A stretch of DNA of 64,000 bases, from the NCBI GenBank assembly GCA_965183885.1, contig OZ238992.1, positions 1,922,001 through 1,986,000 on the forward strand, in the 5' to 3' direction. Position numbers and translations under genes: made by a program. Shown piece after piece: positions 17,437 through 25,911 of the stretch. Numbering within the stretch: the first letter of the stretch is position 1; each line of letters starts with the position of its first letter. The notes under the pieces are model-generated. The model was not told where the DNA came from. It did no database searches and was given only the letters and a program-made list of their open reading frames with translations. This DNA is from UWMA-0277 sp965183885. Lineage in GTDB: Bacteria; Bacteroidota; Bacteroidia; Flavobacteriales; BACL11.

Positions 17437-18824
17437 GTAATTACTATTGTTTAGATATTGAATTTATAAATATTGATTTTAGTTTTTGTTACAGAAACAC
17501 TGAGATTCCAGTTAGTGAGGTTCATCACTGTCATTTGACCACAAGGGAAAACGAAATTGAACTTAAAATTTTCTTTGACGACCAAACTTATTTTGGTAAT
17601 AAATTAATGCATTGGTCAAGTAAAATTGATTGGCGAAAATTTGGTTCATTTTTAAAAGTAGAAGTAACTAAAAACTATTTAAATGAAAGTTTACAAAAAG
17701 TAGACTTATCGGATGCTGAATTAATTGAATATATAAATAGTACAGATTATTATGAAAATGGAAAAAAGTATATTATCTTAAAAATTAATACCGTAAAATT
17801 TTACTGGAATCCTGTTGAATATAAAAACCAAACAGCTGAATTTTATTTAGACGATAAAGGCTTTAGAGTTGTAGAGCCTTTTTACTCATTTTTATCATCA
17901 AAATCGTCTGAAAATGATGGAGAATTTGATATTGGAAGAATGAATGACTCTACTATGTTTTACAAACTTGGAAAATCAAGATTTCGTCCCGAATATAATT
18001 TTGTTTCAAAAGATGAAGGTAAAGAAAGAGTTGCTAGAATAGTCAAAGAACCTAAAATTCAATTCAAATACGCAAAAGGAATAACTGAAATAGAAGCCAT
18101 TTCTTATGGAGATGTAGTTTTAATGTTGGCTTCATTTTATCATCATATAAAAATTGATTATACACTTAGAAGAATTCATTTGCCTGAGAACACAATCATT
18201 ATAAAAAACATTGAGCAAAAAAATTACTTTAATACAAGCGGAAATCTTTGGGGTTTTGAAATTTATTGGAATTTTAACAAGTTTCTTCAGGAAAGTTGGC
18301 AAGAAGAAACTTTAAAAAACTTTGATTTACTTTCAAAAGCAATTACGTTATTTAATCAATCGCTCTTGGTTGATAATTCTTCTGCATTTTTAATACGTTA
18401 CAACATTATTGAAATTTGTGGAAAGACAAGTGCGGAAGGTGGGATTTGGAATTTCAAATTAAAAAACGATAAATTAGACAAGTTTTTCAGTGATACGAAA
18501 GAAAGTATTTCTAATATAATTGATGAGACCGAGCAAGAGAATTTTAATAACAAGTGGAATTCAATTCAAAGTATCATCAAGAGTAAATCACTTAGAAAAC
18601 AACTTGAAGATTCACTAATCAAACACGATATTAATGTGGAATCTTTGCCTATTCAAACAAGTAAAATAGTGCAGCTAAGAAATAATATTACTCACGGAAG
18701 TATTGATAAAGTAGATGTAGAAAAACTTAGAAAAGCAAATATATTGTTGTACAGAATTAGTGGAATACTAATATTAAACTTAATGGGAATAAAAGATTGG
18801 AAATTAAATACTGAAATTAATTAA
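17433..18824 (+). CDS. ApeA-like protein with C-terminal HEPN domain
   Basis: 463 residues, start overlapping the restriction enzyme stop (ATGA). The first ~330 residues are beta-rich with no motif I can name, in the style of the N-terminal domain of ApeA. The C-terminal ~150 residues are helical and contain RNNITH (Arg-416 to His-421), which is the R-x4-6-H active site of HEPN ribonucleases, in the usual setting before the last helices (KLRKANILLYRISGILILNL). Known HEPN proteins of this type cut RNA during phage infection. The tight coupling to a restriction enzyme suggests a back-up abortive defence, but that is inference. Confidence 0.75.
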   Translation: MSNYYCLDIEFINIDFSFCYRNTEIPVSEVHHCHLTTRENEIELKIFFDDQTYFGNKLMHWSSKIDWRKFGSFLKVEVTKNYLNESLQKVDLSDAELIEYINSTDYYENGKKYIILKINTVKFYWNPVEYKNQTAEFYLDDKGFRVVEPFYSFLSSKSSENDGEFDIGRMNDSTMFYKLGKSRFRPEYNFVSKDEGKERVARIVKEPKIQFKYAKGITEIEAISYGDVVLMLASFYHHIKIDYTLRRIHLPENTIIIKNIEQKNYFNTSGNLWGFEIYWNFNKFLQESWQEETLKNFDLLSKAITLFNQSLLVDNSSAFLIRYNIIEICGKTSAEGGIWNFKLKNDKLDKFFSDTKESISNIIDETEQENFNNKWNSIQSIIKSKSLRKQLEDSLIKHDINVESLPIQTSKIVQLRNNITHGSIDKVDVEKLRKANILLYRISGILILNLMGIKDWKLNTEIN

Positions 18825-18880
18825 CAAAATCAGTATACCAATGCTATCAATAGAATGAATTTAGAGAAATCAAATATAAA

Positions 18881-19138
18881 ATGCAAAAAGAATTAATATT
18901 AAGATTACATTATAGAAGAGAACTAAGCGAAAAAGAAGAAGATGACTTCTTAGAAGCACTACTCTTAGCGCTAGATAGTAAGAAAATTAGTGCGGGTGGA
19001 GGTAGCGACAATCAAAAAATAGAATGGGGAATTGATGGCTCAAGAAGTGAATTAAATAATGCTGAAATAATCGCTTATCTGCAACAGTTCTTTAAACAGT
19101 ATGAATCACTTGTTGCTACATATACCGTTAAGCCATAA
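18881..19138 (+). CDS. Small YggL (DUF469)-like protein
   Basis: 85 residues. The pattern ELSEKEEDDFLEALLLAL, a GGG turn (SAGGGSDNQKIEWGID), a second strand and LQQFFKQY resembles the C-terminal part of YggL, a 50S ribosome-binding protein family, but it lacks the basic N-terminal part of E. coli YggL. It lies 56 nt after the HEPN gene on the same strand and may only be a chance neighbour. Function uncertain. Confidence 0.5.
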   Translation: MQKELILRLHYRRELSEKEEDDFLEALLLALDSKKISAGGGSDNQKIEWGIDGSRSELNNAEIIAYLQQFFKQYESLVATYTVKP

Positions 19139-19189
19139 AACGTAATAAATTGCTTTTCCAACTAGGGTTGAGTTGTTTATTCATCTAAA

Positions 19190-19234
19190 AAAATAGGCCT
19201 AAGCTATTTTGTATTAAATCTTTTCTTAGTTTTG
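19190..19234 (+). promoter_or_regulatory. Weak hairpin and promoter of the cobalamin-controlled operon
   Basis: AAAATAG, 7-nt loop, CTATTTT (19190-19210) could end the upstream transcript. TAGTTTTG at 19227-19234 is a full -7 element, so the riboswitch transcript should begin near 19239. Confidence 0.5.
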
Positions 19235-19240
19235 CCCCAA

Positions 19241-19393
19241 GTTTAGTACACCACAATGGTGTAAAAGGGAATGAGGTGTAAATCCTCAACTTTACCAGAA
19301 GCTGTAAAGTCCGTAAATTTTTGGAAACTACACGAGCCACTGTTTATTAAAATGGGAAGGCCACTCCAAAAGGACCAAGTCAGAAGACCTGCT
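19241..19393 (+). ncRNA. Cobalamin (B12) riboswitch
   Basis: The leader has the conserved order of a cobalamin riboswitch: AAAAGGGAAT then GAGGTGTAAATCCTC, a ACTTTACC...GCTGTAA..CCGT junction, GAGCCACTG and ATGGGAAGGCC, and the B12 box AGTCAGAAGACCTGCT at 19378-19393. It ends 44 nt before the btuB start. A small hairpin, TCGTTT to AAACGA (19412-19430), lies between the aptamer and the ATG and may be the part that hides the ribosome site when B12 is bound. No T run, so control is probably translational. Confidence 0.95.
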
Positions 19394-19437
19394 AAGCAAA
19401 ACAAAACCGAATCGTTTCTGGATAAAACGACAGGCAG

Positions 19438-21321
19438 ATGAAACAGACTTTAGCACACATATTACTCTTTTTAGGAGCATCAGTACAACTGATGGCGCAA
19501 ACTGCTATGGATACGATTAGCCTTCCTGAGGTTGTCTTAGAAGAGAGCCGTTTGCAAACCCATACCATTAGCACTGTTTGTACAGCTGCAAATAAAATTA
19601 TTCCTGATGCTATACTACAAGCAAGTTCACAAAGGCTTTCGGATGTATTAACACAATATTCTTCTTTCTACATAAAGCAATATGGAGCTTTGGCTACTCC
19701 TAGTTTTAGAGGTACATCTAGTGAGCATACACTCGTTTTATGGAATGGAATTCCTATTAATTCTATCGCTAATGGCTTGCTCGATTTTTCTATTCTACCG
19801 AGTAATGGTTTTGCTAATGTGTATCTAGTACATGGTGGAGATGCTTCTGTATTTGGGAGTGGCGCAATAGGAGGGAGTGTGCATTTAAATTCTACCCCAA
19901 GTTTTAAGCCAACAAAGGAATTAAAATTAAATACTGAACAAGGAAGTTTTGGTTTAGCAAGTAAAGGCCTTTCTTTTAAGTACGCTAATGGAAAAACCTC
20001 TGCTTCAGGGGCTTTTTCTTCCTTAACTGACGCCAATGCTTTTGAGTATGTAAATATTACTCAAATAGGGCATCCTACAGTAGTAAATGATTATGGTAAG
20101 GTAAAAAGCCAACATCAACAATTTAACCTAGCGAGTAAGTATAATAACAACAATCAATTTTCATTTTCTTATTGGGCAGCACAAAACGAAAGAGAAGTGC
20201 CACAAAACATGACCATTCCTTTTTCGGATGCCATGCAGTATGATGCTAGTAAAAGAATCTTATTCTCTTTAAAACACAAAAGAGAGCATATAGGCATTAG
20301 CTTAAAACAAGCATATTTACTAGAGGATTTCCGCTATACTGAGCTTAAAAAAGGGATTGATAGTAAAATACTTGCTGAAAACTACATCTCAGATATTGAT
20401 GTAAAATATTATAAAGAGAACCTTTTAGTAAATATTGGAGGTATCCTTAATGCTAAGAAGATAAATACGAATAACTATAAAGCTAAGGAGCAGGAAGAGC
20501 AAACGCTAGCGGCATTCTCAGCACTACAATACCAAGCAGGGATTTTTCAGCTAGGTACAGTGTTGCGTAAGGAATGGCAAACAGCTTATAAAGTTCCTTT
20601 TATGCCTACTTTATCATTCACTGCTGCAATAAATGATTATTTAAACCTTAGGCTTAAATACAACAGAAACTTCCGTACGCCTACTTTTAACGAGCGATAC
20701 TGGATAGGAGCAGGGACAAATGGAAATCCTGATTTGGTTCCAGAAAGTGCTTGGAATAAAGAGTTTGGATTTGATATTTCCTCAAGGTTTATTAAGTTTA
20801 GTGCTACTGCTTATAACTTAGATATATCTGATATGATACTCTGGCAACAGTTAGAAAATGGAAATTGGACAACTGATAATATAAAGCAAGTTTGGAGTAG
20901 AGGGCTTGAAGGAAAAATAAAAATCAAGATTAAGGATTTAAGTATTATTGGAAATTACGCTTATACCAAATCTACTAGTGAGATACCTACAGATAATTTA
21001 GATGAGTCCGTTGGAGAGCAGCTAAGGTATGTTCCGCTTCATAAAGGAAATATTACATTTATAATTACTGAAGACAACTTACAATTGAGCTTAAATCAAT
21101 CTTATACAGGAGAGGTTATTACTTCTCATGGTGCTTTGGAAAACAAGACTTTAGATGCTTTTATCTTAACCGATATTGCTGTAAAATATACAGTAAAGGG
21201 TTCCCCAATTAGCATAACTGGGCAAGTAAAAAACTTGATGAATAAGAGCTATACTACTTATCAAAATTATCCTAACCCAGGAAGAGAATTATTATTAACA
21301 TTAAATTATACACTAAATTAA
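19438..21321 (+). CDS. btuB: BtuB-like TonB-dependent cobalamin receptor
   Basis: 627 residues, BtuB size. Signal peptide (LAHILLFLGASVQLMA, cleavage before Gln), TonB box region (DTISLPEVVLEES), plug with LSDVLTQYSSFYIKQYG, TPSFRGTSSEHTLVLWNGIPIN and VYLVHGGDASVFGSGAIGGSV, then a 22-strand barrel with the LRLKYNRNFRTPTFNERYW motif common in BtuB and ending in LLLTLNYTLN. Outer-membrane uptake of B12 is supported by the riboswitch immediately upstream and by the BtuG-like propeller 11 nt downstream. Confidence 0.92.
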   Translation: MKQTLAHILLFLGASVQLMAQTAMDTISLPEVVLEESRLQTHTISTVCTAANKIIPDAILQASSQRLSDVLTQYSSFYIKQYGALATPSFRGTSSEHTLVLWNGIPINSIANGLLDFSILPSNGFANVYLVHGGDASVFGSGAIGGSVHLNSTPSFKPTKELKLNTEQGSFGLASKGLSFKYANGKTSASGAFSSLTDANAFEYVNITQIGHPTVVNDYGKVKSQHQQFNLASKYNNNNQFSFSYWAAQNEREVPQNMTIPFSDAMQYDASKRILFSLKHKREHIGISLKQAYLLEDFRYTELKKGIDSKILAENYISDIDVKYYKENLLVNIGGILNAKKINTNNYKAKEQEEQTLAAFSALQYQAGIFQLGTVLRKEWQTAYKVPFMPTLSFTAAINDYLNLRLKYNRNFRTPTFNERYWIGAGTNGNPDLVPESAWNKEFGFDISSRFIKFSATAYNLDISDMILWQQLENGNWTTDNIKQVWSRGLEGKIKIKIKDLSIIGNYAYTKSTSEIPTDNLDESVGEQLRYVPLHKGNITFIITEDNLQLSLNQSYTGEVITSHGALENKTLDAFILTDIAVKYTVKGSPISITGQVKNLMNKSYTTYQNYPNPGRELLLTLNYTLN

Positions 21322-21332
21322 AAAAACTAATT

Positions 21333-22661
21333 ATGAAACATGAAATGTTCACGAACACTTTTAGAAATATTTCTAAAGTGACTAAAAAAACACTATTAAA
21401 AATTGCATTATGCTCTCCTTTTCTAGGATTTGCACAAAACTCATTAGTTTATATTGCTAATGAAGGAAATTTTGGAACAGGAAATGGTTCTTTATCAGTT
21501 TATGATAAAGGTTCAAACACAGTAGCAAACGATGTGTTTAGTAGTGCTAATGGAGGGGCTTTATTAGGTGATGTGGTACAATCCGTAGCATATTTTGATG
21601 GAAAAGGATATGTATGTGTAAATGGTTCTGCAAAAGTTGAAGTAATTAATGCAAATGCTACTTATGTGGCAAGTATACCTGTTGGATCTCCAAGGTACTT
21701 AAAGCAAGTAAATACAAATAAGGCATATGTAACAGATTGGGGAGATAATACAGTAAAGGTAATTGATTTAAGTGCGAATGCAGTTACTGCTACAATTGCT
21801 TGTGGTGTAGGTCCTGAAGGTTTAGCAGTAAGTAATGGTTTTGCTTATGTATGTAATATTGGTGGTTGGGGATTGGACTCAACAGTAACAATTATTAATA
21901 CCGCTACTGATGCTGTTGAGGCTACTTTAACAGTAGGAGATAAGCCAAATTCAGCAGTAGTAGATGCTAATGGAAATGTATGGGTACTAACAGGTGGTTA
22001 TACTGAGTATGATGCATCTTGGAATATTATTAATGAAACTCCAGGTGTTTTAGCAATGATTAATACTACTACTAATGCTATTGATGCTTCTTATACTTTT
22101 GCAGTTGGTGATCATCCTGAGGATTTAATAATTAACGGATTAGGAGATAAGTTATACTTTAGCAATGGTAGCTTTAGTAAAGCTGTTTATGAATTTGGAA
22201 TAAATGATACTCAATTGCCTTCAGCGCCTTTTATCAATAGAAGTTTTTATGGCTTAGGTTATGATGGTATTTCAAATGAAATATATGGTTCTGATGCAGT
22301 TGATTTTACACAGCAAGGATGGGTGTTTCGCTATGCAACAACAGGAGCAGTAGTTGATTCTTTTCAGGTAGGAATTATCCCAGGAGATTTTGCTTTCCGT
22401 CAAGATGTTTTAGGAGTTTCGGAAATACATACTACTTCAGTTTCTGTTTATCCTAATCCATCAAGTGGAAGGTTCTTTATAAATTCTTCAGAAATGATAG
22501 AATCAATTGTTGTAAGAAATATTTTAGGAGCTGCTATTAAAACAATTTTTATATCAAGTTTATCAGATGTAATTGACTTAACATCAGAAGGTAAAGGGGT
22601 GTATTTAATTGAAGTAAAAACAAGTTTAGGAGTAATAACAAAAAAACTAATAGTTGAATAA
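21333..22661 (+). CDS. T9SS-exported beta-propeller protein, BtuG-like
   Basis: 442 residues. Long N-terminal region then signal peptide core (LLKIALCSPFLGFAQ). Residues ~40-350 are YncE-like seven-blade propeller repeats (AYVTDWGDNTVKVIDLSANAVTATI, VTIINTATDAVEATLTVGDKPNS), as in BtuG, the surface protein that captures B12 for BtuB in Bacteroides. Residues ~370-442 are a T9SS type A sorting domain (VYPNPSSGRFFINSS ... KKLIVE), whereas Bacteroides BtuG is a lipoprotein. It is under the cobalamin riboswitch with btuB. Its first ~20 codons nearly repeat those of the large protein at 59991. Confidence 0.85.
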   Translation: MKHEMFTNTFRNISKVTKKTLLKIALCSPFLGFAQNSLVYIANEGNFGTGNGSLSVYDKGSNTVANDVFSSANGGALLGDVVQSVAYFDGKGYVCVNGSAKVEVINANATYVASIPVGSPRYLKQVNTNKAYVTDWGDNTVKVIDLSANAVTATIACGVGPEGLAVSNGFAYVCNIGGWGLDSTVTIINTATDAVEATLTVGDKPNSAVVDANGNVWVLTGGYTEYDASWNIINETPGVLAMINTTTNAIDASYTFAVGDHPEDLIINGLGDKLYFSNGSFSKAVYEFGINDTQLPSAPFINRSFYGLGYDGISNEIYGSDAVDFTQQGWVFRYATTGAVVDSFQVGIIPGDFAFRQDVLGVSEIHTTSVSVYPNPSSGRFFINSSEMIESIVVRNILGAAIKTIFISSLSDVIDLTSEGKGVYLIEVKTSLGVITKKLIVE

Positions 22662-22681
22662 ACTTTAAATTAATAAGATTA

Positions 22682-22726
22682 AGAGGGGTAAAGGATAGGT
22701 TTTACCTCTCTTTTTTTCTACATTTG
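22682..22726 (+). terminator. Terminator of the btuB operon and promoter of the next lipoprotein
   Basis: AGAGGGGTAAA, 8-nt loop, TTTACCTCTCT (22682-22711) forms an 11-bp stem with one G-T pair and runs into seven T. Immediately after it TACATTTG at 22719-22726 is a full -7 element, 14 nt before the next ATG. The second propeller gene is therefore outside riboswitch control unless there is read-through. Confidence 0.85.
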
Positions 22727-22740
22727 TAAAAATTTAGAAT

Positions 22741-23799
22741 ATGAAATTAGTTAAATACCTGTTTATTGCTTTAGTATTTGTTTCATCTTGTAAGGAAGAT
22801 GAAGAAGAGGTGAAAACTCCTAATTACCCTGAAAAATATGGCGCTGGAATGTATGTTGTTACAGATAATGGGATTACATTTGTTAAGGATGATGTAGTTG
22901 AAGGACAGATTTACCAAAACGTAAACGGAACAAGCATTACTAGCCCTAAAAAGATAAAGTTTTCAGGTAGTAAGGCTTATATTGTTGCTGATAAAATTAG
23001 GATAGCAGATGCTAAAACTTTTGGAAGTTTAGGAACAGTTGGAGGTTTTGAAGACTTATCTGATCTTGAAGTAGTATCTCATAGTAGGTTGTTTACACTA
23101 GATAAAGGAGATTCCAAATTAAAAGTTGTTGATTTAGATAAATTAGAAATAACTTCTGACATTGAAACTGGAGATAGTACGCATCCAGCCTTTATAATAA
23201 GCCATTGGTATCGTTCATATGCACTTAACGGAGGTGGAATAGCGGATTCTTTAAACGACTCAACAATAGTTGCTGTTGATTTTAGAGACAATGTAGTTCC
23301 TTTAGCTGATTTTATGGGCAAAGTTATAGTTGGTGATAATCCTAGTGCAGCTATATGGCACGGTAACCTAAAGGTATTATGTAAAGGTATTTATGATGAA
23401 AATAATATTATAGATAATGTTGAGTCATCATTTTATAGTGTAGATCCTTGGGGTGTGGAAGTAGATTGGAGTGGTACTCTTAGTGGAATTTATAATGCTA
23501 AAAATTTAGTAAAAATAGATCAAGGTTTAAGATATTATTTTACTGCAAAAGATGGGATTTACTGGATGGTAGATAACCCTACCTCTACTACTCAAGTTTT
23601 AAATGTAGAGTCAGATGTATTAGCTCTAAAATGGGAATGGTATGCAGTAAATGATTCTACTAATGCTCAGTCAGGAATGCTTTACTTTAATGATGTAAAT
23701 AATGCACCAAATACAGTTTACAAGTATAATTTAGCTACTTCAGCTTATTGTGATACTATTGTTGTGGATGGTCCTGTAAGAGATATTAATTTCTACTAA
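22741..23799 (+). CDS. Lipoprotein with beta-propeller, second candidate cobalamin-binding surface protein
   Basis: 352 residues. Lipobox FVSSCKED predicts lipidation at Cys-17, followed by an acidic tether (KEDEEE) of the surface-export type in Bacteroidota. The rest is propeller-like (GITFVKDDVVEGQIYQ, KLKVVDLDKLEITSDIETG, DSTIVAVDFRDNVVPLADFMG) and similar in plan to the DUF5074/BtuG group. It has its own promoter behind the btuB terminator and abuts the next gene (stop TAA directly followed by ATG). B12 binding is inferred from position only. Confidence 0.7.
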   Translation: MKLVKYLFIALVFVSSCKEDEEEVKTPNYPEKYGAGMYVVTDNGITFVKDDVVEGQIYQNVNGTSITSPKKIKFSGSKAYIVADKIRIADAKTFGSLGTVGGFEDLSDLEVVSHSRLFTLDKGDSKLKVVDLDKLEITSDIETGDSTHPAFIISHWYRSYALNGGGIADSLNDSTIVAVDFRDNVVPLADFMGKVIVGDNPSAAIWHGNLKVLCKGIYDENNIIDNVESSFYSVDPWGVEVDWSGTLSGIYNAKNLVKIDQGLRYYFTAKDGIYWMVDNPTSTTQVLNVESDVLALKWEWYAVNDSTNAQSGMLYFNDVNNAPNTVYKYNLATSAYCDTIVVDGPVRDINFY

Positions 23800-24381
23800 A
23801 TGAATTACAGAAAAGTAAGATTAATAAGAAGGATTTTTCTTACATTTTCTATCCTTTTAGGTGTTTTTTCTCCTATTTATTTTTGGTTTAAATTTCCTGA
23901 TTTTAATCCCTTAATCGAACCTATTTCTACTTTTGGTGTTAAGGAGTCAACTTATCAGTTTTGGAGTTTTGTGCTTATTGTGCTTGCTGTTGCTATGGTG
24001 TTAAATGCACTAAAAGCAATCAAATTTCATTTCAGATTAAGAAAAATAAGGTTATTTTTAAAATCTGTTGTAGGTATCTCCTCAATTGCTTTACTACTAG
24101 TAGCACTTGTCTCAATGGAATATAATGAAACTGTTCATCACTTAGCTGCAATAGTTTACTTTATGCTATACAATTTTTTTGTTTTTGTTTTTGGACTAAT
24201 AAGAATGTACAGAGATTTAAGGAAAGGGTTCTTTTCCGTAATTATGGGGTGTTTAATGTTGCTTTCAACCTTGTTAATTATCCCTTTTGAGTCCTATGGA
24301 GTTTTTGAAATTGTATACGTATTCCTGGTTTTATTTTGGAACGGTATAATTTTTATAAAACGAGTTAAAAGAATAGGGTAG
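23800..24381 (+). CDS. Integral membrane protein of unknown function (DUF998-like)
   Basis: 193 residues with about six membrane helices. PISTFG after the first helix and VHHLAAIVYFMLYNFFVFVFGLI in the middle resemble DUF998-type proteins. The start codon directly follows the stop of the propeller lipoprotein with no gap, so they are co-translated. It converges with the M42 peptidase 4 nt away. It could take part in B12 transport at the inner membrane, which no other gene here does, but this is only a guess from position. Confidence 0.65.
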   Translation: MNYRKVRLIRRIFLTFSILLGVFSPIYFWFKFPDFNPLIEPISTFGVKESTYQFWSFVLIVLAVAMVLNALKAIKFHFRLRKIRLFLKSVVGISSIALLLVALVSMEYNETVHHLAAIVYFMLYNFFVFVFGLIRMYRDLRKGFFSVIMGCLMLLSTLLIIPFESYGVFEIVYVFLVLFWNGIIFIKRVKRIG

Positions 24382-24385
24382 TATA

Positions 24386-25297
24386 CTACAAACGCTTCAT
24401 TAACTCCTTATACAAAGTAACCATAGTATTTATATCTTTCTTATGTACTTTTTCATCAGGTGAGTGCACATGGTCTTCAGGAGCGCCAATAAAGCACCAA
24501 TCCCAAGGATAATCACTTTTTTGTAAGCCATTTCCATCACTACCTCCTGCATTTTCTACTTCTAGTTGAAAAGGAATACCGCTTTCTTTGGCAATACTTA
24601 CAATTTTATTAACGTATGATCTTCTAGGTATTCCACTATCTCGTAATGATATAGCAACACCGTTTCCGTGTGTAACTCCTTCAGTTACCCATGTAATATC
24701 AGAGATAAGGGCTTGTTTTACATCGTAAGTTTCGTAAATAAACTTCCCTAAATACCCTACAGATCCTCCTCCGTGTTCTTCCCACGATGAGAATACAATA
24801 ATTCCGTTTTCAAGAGTTTTAGCAACTTCTAAGGCGTTCCATACTCCTAATCGGTTATCCATGTAGCAGCATTGTACAAAATCTGTTGTATCTCTAAAAT
24901 CAGGCTTAAAAGTTAAAGATGTTCCTCTGTCAATAGTTCGGTCAAAATCAATAAACATACCATTATCATTCTTAATGATTTTACCTTCAATTTTCCCTGT
25001 ACTATCTTCACCAATAAGTATTATCCCTTCGGTAGTAACTGGTCCTCCAATTTTTACAATTTCGTTATTGTACTTTACTGTAAATCCTATAGAATCCAAA
25101 TGTGCAAAAATTGCAGCTTTTGGCTTATCTCCAAATACTAGGATTAAATTATCCTGAAAACCATCACCATAATGTAAGGTAGGTTGTGCCTTCCAGTCTT
25201 TTTGATTTTCTTTAATATGATTAAGAACAAATGTAGTCATTGCAAATTCTTCTCCTGCTGGGGCATGAATATTGCACATTTCTTTTAATAATTTCAT
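24386..25297 (-). CDS. M42 family metallopeptidase
   Basis: 303 residues. Metal ligands of the M42/M20 co-catalytic site can be followed: AIFAHLDSIGF (His and Asp), CYMDNRLG (bridging Asp), SSWEEHGG (catalytic Glu pair), VISDITWV (Asp) and APEDHVHSPDEKV (His near the end). It should be a cytoplasmic aminopeptidase. Slightly shorter than typical 340-360-residue members. Last gene in the ribD-eamA-yigZ run, start overlapping the yigZ-like stop by 1 nt. Confidence 0.85.
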   Translation of the reverse strand: MKLLKEMCNIHAPAGEEFAMTTFVLNHIKENQKDWKAQPTLHYGDGFQDNLILVFGDKPKAAIFAHLDSIGFTVKYNNEIVKIGGPVTTEGIILIGEDSTGKIEGKIIKNDNGMFIDFDRTIDRGTSLTFKPDFRDTTDFVQCCYMDNRLGVWNALEVAKTLENGIIVFSSWEEHGGGSVGYLGKFIYETYDVKQALISDITWVTEGVTHGNGVAISLRDSGIPRRSYVNKIVSIAKESGIPFQLEVENAGGSDGNGLQKSDYPWDWCFIGAPEDHVHSPDEKVHKKDINTMVTLYKELMKRL

Positions 25298-25911
25298 TAT
25301 AGTGTTTTTAGGTATTTTAAGCTTAATTCATGGTTTTTTTCAAAAGCTGCTACTACTGTTTCAGCTTTGCTTTTTGAGACTGCAAATATAAGTTTACATT
25401 CCAGTTGGAAGTCTGTATTTATCACTTCTAAATCAAATTCTTTTACTTGGCGCATTACATTGTTCATTTGAGGGTATTTAAAGCTTACCTCGTAATGTTC
25501 TTTTATTGTTTTGGTAACAATGCTTGCTGTGGCTATTGCATCGGCTGCTGCGGTCTTATAAGAGCGTATCAGCCCTGGAACACCAAGTTTTACACCTCCA
25601 AAATAACGCACTACAACTATGAGTACATTGGTTAGGTCATTAGAGAGTAGCTGTCCTAAAATAGGTTTTCCTGCTGTAGAAGAAGGTTCTCCATCGTCAT
25701 TAGCTCTTTGTGCTGATTTGTCAGGGTTAAGAATGTAAGCATAGCAGTGATGTCTAGCTGCGTACTCAAGTTTTTTTACTTCTTCTAGCTTTTCTTTTAC
25801 TTCCTCTTCGGAATAAACAGGGTAGGCATAAGCAATAAACTTACTTCCTTTTTCTTTATAAACTCCTGTGGTAGGGCTTTTTAGTTCTTTGTAGGTGTCG
25901 TTAAATAACAT
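25297..25911 (-). CDS. YigZ/IMPACT family protein
   Basis: 204 residues, usual length. The N-terminal UPF0029 domain shows FIAYAYPV, AARHHCYAYIL, NDDGEPSSTAGKPILGQL and VVRYFGGVKLGVPGLIRSY, the family signatures; the C-terminal ~65 residues are the EF-G-domain-V-like DUF1949 part. Role in bacteria unclear; the eukaryotic homologue IMPACT acts on translation control. Overlaps the neighbouring genes by 1 nt on each side, so it belongs to the ribD operon. Confidence 0.93.
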   Translation of the reverse strand: MLFNDTYKELKSPTTGVYKEKGSKFIAYAYPVYSEEEVKEKLEEVKKLEYAARHHCYAYILNPDKSAQRANDDGEPSSTAGKPILGQLLSNDLTNVLIVVVRYFGGVKLGVPGLIRSYKTAAADAIATASIVTKTIKEHYEVSFKYPQMNNVMRQVKEFDLEVINTDFQLECKLIFAVSKSKAETVVAAFEKNHELSLKYLKTL

